From: an uncultured Ruminococcus sp.
Lineage (GTDB): Bacteria; Bacillota; Clostridia; Oscillospirales; Ruminococcaceae
DNA: 12,687 nt
Assembly: GCA_947176685.1 (NCBI GenBank)
Contig: CAMWRL010000041.1
Location: forward strand, 1 to 12,687
Direction: 5' to 3'
Shown here: positions 6,594 to 12,673 of the stretch, in pieces
Layout of the letters: every line of letters starts with the position of its first letter
Numbering within the stretch: the stretch's first letter is position 1
Position numbers and translations under genes: made by a program
The notes under the pieces: model-generated
The model's database searches: none
Told to the model about the DNA's origin: nothing
What the model saw: only the letters and a program-made list of their open reading frames with translations

Positions 6594-8405
6594 ATGAGTA
6601 TTTTAAAATATATATCTGTTGCAGTTGTGGCGGTAACATCTGTTTTTGCCGTAACTGCATGCAGTTCAGATAAAAATAACGAAGAACCGTCAGAACCTGC
6701 CACGTCTGCCGAAACGACTACAGAAACCCCTACAGAACCCGTTACGGAAGAAATTACTGAACCTCCTGTGGAAACTATTCAGGAAATGCCCGTATCCTAT
6801 CCGGAAATCCAGCATTCATATGCCGGGGACCTTTATGAAGCAGAGCGTGAAAGACTTAACAACGGACTTGTTCCGACCAATGAACGTTATGGTTACAGCG
6901 GAGGAGGATATGTTACCGGATTCGGTGCGGACGGTCAGTCATCACTTAAATTCCGTATTGACACTCCTGCAAACCAGCATTATGACCTGTCCGTAGGCGT
7001 TGCATCAGACAGCATCGTCAACTGTCGTGTAATGCTCAACGGTTCAGAACTGTACCGCTTTACAACAAGTGCAGACGGACAGTTCCGGAAAATAACGTAC
7101 TATGGAGTATTCCTTGAAAAGGGTCACACTGAAATTGAAGTCGTTCCGGAAAACGGCGAAATAATGCTTGACTATCTGGACGTCGAAAACAGCTACTCCA
7201 TAAATAATATAAGCTATACAACGGACGGAGTTCCGGTAAATCCCAACGCCTCCGATGCGGCTAAAAAGCTTGTTAAATTCCTTTCAGACAATTACGGAAA
7301 GTACACTCTTACGGGACAGTATGTTTCCGGTGCGGACAACGCTGAAATTGAACTTATACACGAAGTTACGGGACAATATCCGGCTATAAGGTTTTCGACT
7401 GTCAGCGATACCAAATCCACAGACAACGTAAATGCCTGTTTACAGTGGAACGCAAAAGGCGGTATAAACGGCATTACATGGGAATGGAAATCTCCGTCAT
7501 CAAAGTCATCTGTATACACTTCGGAAAGCGATTTTTCAATATGGAACGCCTATACTTATGATGATATTTCAATGTATTCCGCTAATGAACTCCTCAATAT
7601 GCTTAATACGGGATTGATTTCGCAGGACTGCTACAACCTTGTAATGTCTATGGACGAAATGGCAGTCAATCAGCTTATCCCGCTGAAAGAAAAAGATATT
7701 CCGGTTTTGTGGAGACCGCTTTATGAAGCGTCACTGGGTTACGACAGTGAGGACGGCGGTACTTACTGGTGGGGAGCAGGCGGTGCCGAAACTTATCAGT
7801 GGTTATGGAATCTGATGTACAACCGCTATACAAATTATTTCGGTCTGGACAACCTTATATGGGTCTGGAACGGTATGAGCAGTACATATGCAGTTGACCC
7901 GACAAAGTTTGATATAGCATCATATGACCTGTACACCGATACGGAAAAATTCGGCAGCCGAAGTGAACAGCTTATGGCAGCCCAGAGTTACATAAACAAC
8001 AAGATTATTGCAATAAGTGAATGCAGCAATACTCCGGATATTGACGCTTTATTCAGAGATAATTCCGTGTGGTCGTTCTTCGGACTCTGGAACGGCGAAT
8101 ATATTACAGACGGCAGCGGAAACTATTCCGAGCAGTACACCACAAGGGACGAGCTTATAAAAGCTTATAATTCAGAGGGTTCACTTACTCTGGACGAGTA
8201 TAATTCCCTCAATAACGGCGCAGAGCTTCCGGCAGGCAAAAGAAACTTTTCTGAGGAACTCCAGAAAGAATACAATGAACAGAATACTACAGAAGCACCG
8301 GTTTATGATTACAGCTACGACTACGGTTACAACGAATATGACTATAATGATTATAATTATGACTATAATTATGATTATAATGATTATGATTACGGCGAAT
8401 GGTAA
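6594..8405 (+). CDS. Lipoprotein with CBM35-like domain and GH26 mannanase-type domain
   Basis: Predicted surface-anchored endo-beta-mannanase. Residues 1-22 form a lipoprotein signal with lipobox VTA-Cys23, followed by a Thr/Glu/Pro-rich spacer (about 29-65). Residues 80-200 look like a CBM35 beta-sandwich, starting with YEAE (81-84) and SGGGYV (102-107). The GH26 domain spans about 219-545. Glu378 in RPLYEAS is the expected acid/base and Glu476 in AISECSN the expected nucleophile; WWG (392-394) is also typical. The usual His before the acid/base is Tyr377, and the loop from Glu378 to WWG is longer than in the common form, so activity or specificity may be altered. The C-terminal 30 residues before GEW contain 14 Tyr alternating with Asp and Asn, outside any catalytic fold. 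CTGGAGG lies about 6 nt before the ATG. Beta-mannanase is the best guess; other GH26 activities are possible. Confidence 0.9.
   Translation: MSILKYISVAVVAVTSVFAVTACSSDKNNEEPSEPATSAETTTETPTEPVTEEITEPPVETIQEMPVSYPEIQHSYAGDLYEAERERLNNGLVPTNERYGYSGGGYVTGFGADGQSSLKFRIDTPANQHYDLSVGVASDSIVNCRVMLNGSELYRFTTSADGQFRKITYYGVFLEKGHTEIEVVPENGEIMLDYLDVENSYSINNISYTTDGVPVNPNASDAAKKLVKFLSDNYGKYTLTGQYVSGADNAEIELIHEVTGQYPAIRFSTVSDTKSTDNVNACLQWNAKGGINGITWEWKSPSSKSSVYTSESDFSIWNAYTYDDISMYSANELLNMLNTGLISQDCYNLVMSMDEMAVNQLIPLKEKDIPVLWRPLYEASLGYDSEDGGTYWWGAGGAETYQWLWNLMYNRYTNYFGLDNLIWVWNGMSSTYAVDPTKFDIASYDLYTDTEKFGSRSEQLMAAQSYINNKIIAISECSNTPDIDALFRDNSVWSFFGLWNGEYITDGSGNYSEQYTTRDELIKAYNSEGSLTLDEYNSLNNGAELPAGKRNFSEELQKEYNEQNTTEAPVYDYSYDYGYNEYDYNDYNYDYNYDYNDYDYGEW
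8304..8393 (+). repeat. Tyr-Asp-Asn low-complexity coding repeat
   Basis: This 90-bp stretch encodes residues 571-600 of the GH26 lipoprotein. It is built from alternating TAT/TAC, GAT/GAC and AAT codons, giving YDY, YNY and NDY units with 14 Tyr in 30 positions. The DNA is near-repetitive (gattataat-like units), so its length may vary between strains through slippage. It ends 9 codon bases before the stop. The protein role is unknown. Confidence 0.85.
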
Positions 8406-8416
8406 TGGGTGAATTT

Positions 8417-9667
8417 ATGAATGTTTCTGAAAGACCTTTTTCAGCCGGACAGAACGATATTATTAAAAAGATGTCCGGCGAGATTGCAAAAACCGAAATA
8501 AAAGCCGTAAGTTTCAGAATGAAAAACGTACTTGTTGTAACACCGTTTTCGGCAGAACAGGATTTGTTTATGCTTATGGAAAACGATTTCCGGAAAATAA
8601 GCAGGTCAGAAAAAAGCTTTGCACAACTGAGAACTGACGCACAGGACAGTGCTTTGAAAAAGTACGGCAATGTAAGTCTTGACAGTATATACGGCATAAT
8701 TTCAAAAACAGGCAAAGTGAAAAATACTGAATCGCTTGTAAGTCGTGAGTGCGGACTTATTGAAAGGTTTTCCGAAGCAAGATACTGCGGAAAGTTACTT
8801 TATAATGAAGCGCTGAAACACGGAAAGAAAATAATAATAGTCACAGACGGTATGTATCCCGAAAGTACAGTGGAAAAGATTCTTGAAAAATGCGGATACA
8901 ATAACTATACTCTCATAAAAGCGGAAGACTTCGGGGAAGTACAGGAAAAATCCGGCATTGAACCGTCCGGACTGCTCCACATAGGCTCAAACGTTGAAAA
9001 AGACGTTGAAGCTCCTATTTTAAAGGGTTCAAAAGCCCTGCTGCTGTCGGCAGAAGTTCCGCTTATGGTAAGGTCGGGACGATTACGAGGCTTTATACAG
9101 TCAAGCAGACTGCTTGACATTGATTCTCCGGAATACCTTGCACTGAGGTGCGCTTTCGGACTGTATGCAATGTATGGTTTTGATGTTCCGCAGAATAAAG
9201 CAGCCAAATCGGATTTCTGCAATAATCCGTATATGCTCGGATTCATAGTATATGGGACTTTCAGTCTTATTCAGGACAGCTATGAATATTATGACCAGCT
9301 TAAACAGGAACTCAGTTCGCCTGCCGGAAATAATCAGAAAATTTTACAGGGCAGGGACGATTTTTTAAGAGTATTCAATCAATATTTCTTTGAATTTGAT
9401 GACTTTATGAAATATGAGGGTTTTGAACTGCCGTTTGAGTTTCTTGCAGACCACTCCGCACCGGCTGACAGAATGCTGCTCCGGTCATGTATTTCCGACA
9501 GCACTTATAAAAAATGGTCTGAAAACGTCACCGACCCCGAAATATTACCAGTTTACGCACGGACAGTCAAAAAGAACGCAGTTTCTCAGCTTGCCGACAA
9601 ACTGTTTCCACCCGGTACTAAGATAAGGACAATTGCTGACGGCATTCTTGCTAAATCGCACCGTTAA
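8417..9667 (+). CDS. HAD-fold pseudoenzyme, function unknown
   Basis: The 416-residue product has a HAD-like N-terminal half. KAVSFRMKNVLVVTPF aligns by eye with the KxVSFDIFDTLLxRP motif I found in clostridial HAD proteins, but the nucleophile Asp is Arg34 and the following Asp is Asn37. Motif II is recognisable as IIIVTDGMYPES (Thr143, Asp144), and motif IV as HIGSNVEKDV, where the first metal-binding Asp is Ser191. Phosphatase-type catalysis is therefore unlikely. The C-terminal half (about 215-416) has no motif I recognise and no signal peptide or membrane span. In-frame starts exist at 8399, 8405 (TAATG overlap with the GH26 stop) and 8417; 8417 is preferred because GGTGA, complementary to the 16S tail, is correctly placed before it. 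Overlap with the GH26 end implies translational coupling. A sugar-related binding or scaffold role is only a guess from context. Confidence 0.75.
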   Translation: MNVSERPFSAGQNDIIKKMSGEIAKTEIKAVSFRMKNVLVVTPFSAEQDLFMLMENDFRKISRSEKSFAQLRTDAQDSALKKYGNVSLDSIYGIISKTGKVKNTESLVSRECGLIERFSEARYCGKLLYNEALKHGKKIIIVTDGMYPESTVEKILEKCGYNNYTLIKAEDFGEVQEKSGIEPSGLLHIGSNVEKDVEAPILKGSKALLLSAEVPLMVRSGRLRGFIQSSRLLDIDSPEYLALRCAFGLYAMYGFDVPQNKAAKSDFCNNPYMLGFIVYGTFSLIQDSYEYYDQLKQELSSPAGNNQKILQGRDDFLRVFNQYFFEFDDFMKYEGFELPFEFLADHSAPADRMLLRSCISDSTYKKWSENVTDPEILPVYARTVKKNAVSQLADKLFPPGTKIRTIADGILAKSHR

Positions 9668-9743
9668 ACCGACAAATTTTTTTTCGGATTACATTTTTCC
9701 GCATTTCCCGTGCATAAAGTGTATAAAAACCTTAAATAATCTG

Positions 9744-9773
9744 TTGCGCTTCCTTGAAAAACTATGGTAGAAT
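9744..9773 (+). promoter_or_regulatory. Probable promoter of spo0A
   Basis: TAGAAT (9768-9773) is preceded by TGG as an extended -10, with a weak TTGCGC -35 (9744-9749) at 18 bp. A second reading with TTGAAA and TATATT has a spacer of only 13 bp and is less likely. No clear terminator separates this from the upstream operon; only a 4-bp stem around a T-run occurs at 9669-9687, so read-through into spo0A is possible. Confidence 0.55.
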
Positions 9774-9803
9774 ATATTTACTGAACAAAAGGAGGTCAAA
9801 ACA

Positions 9804-10559
9804 ATGAATAACAAGATAAGAGTGCTGATTGGTGACGATTCTGCCGAAACAGGTGTAAGCGTTGCCAATAAGCTCCGTGAAAGAGGTATGTATGCATATA
9901 CAAGGCGCAAGGACTGTAATGTCATTCTCGACTCCATAAGGAACGACCCGCCGGACGTTGTGGTAATCGACATCACGCTTCAGAACGGCGATGTGCTTTC
10001 CATTATGAAGAAGGTCAGGGAACAGGGTATTAAATTTCCTGTTTTTGTGGTGACTTCATCATTTGACAACGAGTTTATAGAACGTCAGGTTATGGAAAAC
10101 GGTGCTTCAAAGTTCCTGCTCAAACCTTATGACGCTGACGACCTTTGCAGTGCTATAAACTCGGCACTCGGAGACCGTGCAAACAGTCTCAGTGATGATA
10201 TGGAAGTTGTCGTGACTGACATAATACATCAGCTCGGAGTGCCTGCACATATAAAGGGTTATCACTATCTGAGAACAGCTATATTATATTCAATAGAAGA
10301 TAAAACGCTTCTTGACAGTGTGACCAAACTGCTTTATCCGACAGTTGCCGGCATATACGATACAACGTCGTCAAGAGTTGAAAGGGCAATCCGTCACGCC
10401 ATAGAGATTGCGTGGGACAGGGGAAATGTTGATACACTCAATGCATTTTTCGGTTACACGGTTGACACCGGAAAAGGTAAACCTACAAATTCCGAATTTA
10501 TCGCACTCATTACAGACAAACTCCGTCTGAGATACAAGGCGGCTCTCAGAAAGGTCTGA
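9804..10559 (+). CDS. spo0A: Stage 0 sporulation master regulator Spo0A
   Basis: DNA-binding response regulator that starts sporulation and other stationary-phase programmes in Firmicutes once phosphorylated. The receiver (about 4-122) keeps the acidic pair Asp11/Asp12, the phospho-acceptor Asp56, Thr84 and Lys107. The loop after Asp56 reads ITLQNGD where most receivers have IMPxxDG, so the usual Pro and Gly are missing. The C-terminal effector domain (about 133-250) is strongly conserved: VTDIIHQLGVPAHIKGYHYL, the recognition-helix region TSSRVERAIRHAIEIAW and KPTNSEFIALITDKLRL are hallmark Spo0A segments. Length (251) is slightly shorter than the Bacillus protein. AAGGAGGT lies about 8 nt before the ATG. 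In most Clostridia spoIVB lies directly upstream; here it is replaced by the glycosidase operon. No clear TGTCGAA 0A box was seen at its own promoter. Confidence 0.96.
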   Translation: MNNKIRVLIGDDSAETGVSVANKLRERGMYAYTRRKDCNVILDSIRNDPPDVVVIDITLQNGDVLSIMKKVREQGIKFPVFVVTSSFDNEFIERQVMENGASKFLLKPYDADDLCSAINSALGDRANSLSDDMEVVVTDIIHQLGVPAHIKGYHYLRTAILYSIEDKTLLDSVTKLLYPTVAGIYDTTSSRVERAIRHAIEIAWDRGNVDTLNAFFGYTVDTGKGKPTNSEFIALITDKLRLRYKAALRKV

Positions 10560-10611
10560 AAATGAAAAGCCGGTAAATTTCCGGAATATATATATAAGGA
10601 GGAATTTTTAC

Positions 10612-11121
10612 ATGGCTTTCAGAAAAATCAATATCTCTGAACTATCATTCAATCCGTTTGAAAAAATCGGAAAACAGTGGATGCTTCTGACAGGCGGAAA
10701 CGCCGGAAACTTCAACACTATGACGGCATCATGGGGACAACTCGGCGTACTCTGGAATAAGAACGTACTTACGTGTTATGTACGTCCTAACCGCTATACA
10801 TACGGATTTATTGACAGCGGCGAATATTTTACCGCTTCGTTTTTCGGCGGAGAGTACAGAAATGCTCTTTCATACTGCGGTTCGCACTCCGGCAGAGACT
10901 GCGACAAGGTTAAGGAAACCGGACTTGCTCCGGTTGAAGTCGACGGCTGTATTACCTTTGAACAGGCTGAAATGGTTTTCGTATGCCGCAAGCTCTATGC
11001 TTATGATATGCAGGAAGAAAGCTTTACGACAGATGACGGAATACCGGAAAAGTTTTTCAGTACCGACCCGTATCACAGGGCGTATATTTCGGAAATAACT
11101 GCGGTCTACGTCAGAGAGTAA
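10612..11121 (+). CDS. Flavin reductase-like, FMN-binding split-barrel protein
   Basis: A 169-residue single-domain protein of the flavin reductase-like split-barrel family, which binds FMN and reduces flavins or other acceptors with NAD(P)H, or acts as an electron carrier. Diagnostic segments are FNTMTASWGQLGVLW (34-48), YVRPNRYTY (56-64), CGSHSGRDCDK (89-99) and DPYHRAYISEI (152-162), the common pattern in anaerobe members. There is no signal peptide or iron-binding Cys set, so it is a soluble flavoprotein, not a rubredoxin fusion. Its redox partner is unknown. AAGGAGGA lies about 8 nt before the ATG. The 52-bp gap after spo0A contains no terminator or strong promoter, so co-transcription with spo0A is plausible. 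Transcription ends at the bidirectional terminator immediately after the stop codon. Confidence 0.9.
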   Translation: MAFRKINISELSFNPFEKIGKQWMLLTGGNAGNFNTMTASWGQLGVLWNKNVLTCYVRPNRYTYGFIDSGEYFTASFFGGEYRNALSYCGSHSGRDCDKVKETGLAPVEVDGCITFEQAEMVFVCRKLYAYDMQEESFTTDDGIPEKFFSTDPYHRAYISEITAVYVRE

Positions 11122-11123
11122 CA

Positions 11124-11153
11124 AAAAAATCCCTCTTTACAGAGGGATTTTTT
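11124..11153. terminator. Bidirectional terminator between flavin reductase and pssA
   Basis: AAAAAATCCCTCT (11124-11136) and AGAGGGATTTTTT (11141-11153) form a perfect 13-bp stem with a TTAC loop. A and T runs on both sides make it work in both directions. It ends the plus-strand spo0A/flavin reductase unit and the converging minus-strand pssA gene. The last T-run bases form part of the pssA stop codon (11152-11154), so terminator and coding end overlap. Confidence 0.95.
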
Positions 11154-11793
11154 ATCTGATTTTTGTCTTGTAAAGCATCCACACAAGTTCTATAACGCCT
11201 ATGCCGATAAATATAATCATAGTTTTCATAGTTGGCTTTTTTACTTTGAAACGTGTAATGAAAGCAACGGCTATAACCAGTAACGCACCGCTGTAAACTG
11301 TTGGAAACCATTTTTTTCCTATATCCTTGTGGAAACTGTACAGCAGCGGCAGTATAAGGGCAACGCTTGTTACGGGAAGACCTTCATAGACTCTGCGTAT
11401 ATCGGAAGTCTGTTTCTGACGTTCTTCTTCGGCAACGTTGAAGTATGCAAGTCTTATCACCGCACATAACGGAAATATTATCAGTACAGGAATATCGCAC
11501 CAGCTTTTCATTCCGACTGAGTACCCTATTATTGATGGCAGTACTCCGAAACATACAGCGTCACAAAGGGAATCTATCTGTATGCCGAATTGTTTTTCAC
11601 TTTCGGAACGGTTCTTTTTGGTACGGGCGACCTTGCCGTCAAACATATCGCACAATCCGGATATCATAAGGCATATTATTGCGTATTCCGGATGAACACT
11701 TCCGCCCATTCCCATAGCAAAGAACATTCCCATTACTGACGATACAAGGCTCATATATGTAAGAATAACTGTATAGTTATAATAACCAATCAT
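11152..11793 (-). CDS. pssA: CDP-alcohol phosphatidyltransferase, probable PssA
   Basis: Membrane enzyme transferring a phosphatidyl group from CDP-diacylglycerol to an alcohol, probably L-serine, giving phosphatidylserine. The 213-residue protein has about six hydrophobic segments. The family motif is present as D49-x2-D52-G53-x2-A56-R57, then G70-x3-D74-x3-D78; the gap between Arg57 and Gly70 is 12 residues where the classical pattern has 8. EGLP (about residue 137) also fits PssA-like members. The open frame extends upstream to 11931, but the start at 11793 is chosen because GAGGA lies 7-8 nt before it and a strong promoter lies inside the extension. No psd gene is adjacent, so substrate choice (serine versus another alcohol) is inferred only. 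Transcription ends at the shared bidirectional terminator. Confidence 0.88.
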   Translation of the reverse strand: MIGYYNYTVILTYMSLVSSVMGMFFAMGMGGSVHPEYAIICLMISGLCDMFDGKVARTKKNRSESEKQFGIQIDSLCDAVCFGVLPSIIGYSVGMKSWCDIPVLIIFPLCAVIRLAYFNVAEEERQKQTSDIRRVYEGLPVTSVALILPLLYSFHKDIGKKWFPTVYSGALLVIAVAFITRFKVKKPTMKTMIIFIGIGVIELVWMLYKTKIR

Positions 11794-11860
11794 TTTATAA
11801 TCCTCAAAAAAACTTATTTTTTTCTGAAACCGTATACATACAGATTTCAGACACGAATAA

Positions 11861-11889
11861 ATTATATCACATAATTCAGTTTTTTTCAA
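11861..11889 (-). promoter_or_regulatory. Promoter of pssA
   Basis: On the minus strand TTGAAA (11884-11889) is spaced 17 bp from a perfect TATAAT (11861-11866), with TGA before it as an extended -10. The leader would be about 60 nt. It lies within the upstream open-frame extension of pssA, which excludes the longer start. Confidence 0.85.
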
Positions 11890-11977
11890 GAGTTTTTTGT
11901 TTTTTCCATGCAAATCAATTTTCTCTGACAATATTCCGATACAGGATACATATAATCCAACATCCGCACATTATGTT

Positions 11978-12007
11978 ATCCCCGTTCATATGAACAGGGA
12001 TTTTTTT
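11978..12007 (+). terminator. Orphan plus-strand intrinsic terminator
   Basis: ATCCC (11978-11982) pairs with GGGAT (11997-12001) across one C-A mismatch, and GTTC/GAAC (11984-11987 and 11992-11995) closes an ATAT loop. A run of seven T (12001-12007) follows. This is a sound plus-strand terminator, yet no plus-strand gene precedes it; the upstream gene, pssA, runs the other way. It could end an unseen small RNA, stop antisense transcripts of pssA, or act as an attenuator before the carD-like gene. Confidence 0.75.
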
Positions 12008-12054
12008 GGTGAAAACGCCTGCAAAAATGCCTGTTATTTTTGTTTATTCTACCT

Positions 12055-12084
12055 ATGACATTTTCCTGAAAAATATGATATAAT
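12055..12084 (+). promoter_or_regulatory. Promoter of carD-like gene
   Basis: ATGACA (12055-12060, 5 of 6 consensus bases) is spaced 18 bp from a perfect TATAAT (12079-12084), preceded by TGA as an extended -10. The leader is about 25 nt with an AGGAGGT ribosome binding site. Confidence 0.82.
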
Positions 12085-12116
12085 ATTTATATCAGCTTTA
12101 AATAGGAGGTTAAATA

Positions 12117-12611
12117 ATGTATAGCGTAAATGATACAGTGGTGTACGGTTCAAACGGCGTCTGCGTGATAACCGCTATTGAAAAACGTGATTTCAGCGGT
12201 GAAAACGTTGAATATTATATTCTCCAGCCGGTCATCAACCCTAAAAATACTTTCTATGTGCCGACTGCAAATTCTGTACTCACAAACAAACTCAAAAAAA
12301 TTTACTCACGCAAAGAAATTGACAGTTTAATAAGTTCAATGTCCGGAAAAAGTTGTCTCTGGATTGACGATGCCCTCAAAAGAAAAGAAATATACAGGAA
12401 AATTATTGAAAACGGCAACCGAAATGAACTTCTTGGTATGATAAAGACTTTATATCAAAAAAATACCGAACTTTTACAGCAGCGCAGGAAACTATATTCA
12501 ACTGACGAAAAATTTCTCAGAGATGCCGAAAATATCCTGTATAATGAATTTGCCTATTCTCTCAATATTTCCCGTGATGAAGTCTCCGACTACATAAAAA
12601 AACATATCTGA
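12117..12611 (+). CDS. CarD/CdnL-family RNA polymerase-binding regulator
   Basis: Proteins of this family bind the RNA polymerase beta subunit and stabilise open promoter complexes, often at rRNA and housekeeping promoters. The 164-residue length fits. The N-terminal RNA polymerase-interacting domain (about 1-62) opens MYSVNDTVVYGSNGVCVITAI, the classic VGDxVVYxxxGVxxI pattern. A helical C-terminal domain follows; Trp82 in LWIDDALKR corresponds to the conserved Trp that inserts at the upstream edge of the transcription bubble in CarD. TAGGAGGT sits about 7 nt before the ATG. The gene has its own promoter and terminator, so it is probably monocistronic. The family is clear, but the target promoters are unknown. 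Confidence 0.9.
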   Translation: MYSVNDTVVYGSNGVCVITAIEKRDFSGENVEYYILQPVINPKNTFYVPTANSVLTNKLKKIYSRKEIDSLISSMSGKSCLWIDDALKRKEIYRKIIENGNRNELLGMIKTLYQKNTELLQQRRKLYSTDEKFLRDAENILYNEFAYSLNISRDEVSDYIKKHI

Positions 12612-12617
12612 TATTTT

Positions 12618-12647
12618 TTCCCTTACTACAGTAAGGGAATTTTTTTT
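12618..12647 (+). terminator. Terminator of carD-like gene
   Basis: TTCCCTTAC (12618-12626) and GTAAGGGAA (12631-12639) form a perfect 9-bp stem with a TACA loop, followed by eight T. It starts 6 bp after the stop codon of the carD-like gene. Confidence 0.95.
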
Positions 12648-12673
12648 AATATCCTGCATTTGAGATTTTTTGC

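Larger units (their letters stand above)
11794..12116. other. Divergent region between pssA and carD-like gene
   Basis: The 323-bp gap holds the pssA promoter (11861-11889, minus), an orphan plus-strand terminator (11978-12007), a possible TATAAT at 11951-11956 on the plus strand with no good -35, and the carD-like promoter (12055-12084). No supported coding sequence is present. Confidence 0.7.

Noticed and set aside
8287..8715. 142-codon minus-strand open frame
   Set aside because: It is antisense to the Tyr-rich tail and the HAD-like gene; its N/H/Y repeats mirror the low-complexity DNA and it has no ribosome binding site.
9669..9687. Terminator after the HAD-like gene
   Set aside because: Only a 4-bp CCGA/TCGG stem encloses the T-run; the T-run is in the loop rather than after the stem.
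9690..9803. 0A box (TGTCGAA) for Spo0A autoregulation
   Set aside because: No match or one-mismatch site was seen by eye in the upstream region.
10570..10584. Terminator between spo0A and the flavin reductase gene
   Set aside because: CCGG/CCGG gives a 4-bp stem with no T-run; it is more likely a chance or regulatory palindrome.
11794..11931. 46-residue N-terminal extension of pssA
   Set aside because: A near-consensus promoter lies inside it, the extension is not family-like, and a good ribosome binding site precedes the ATG at 11793.
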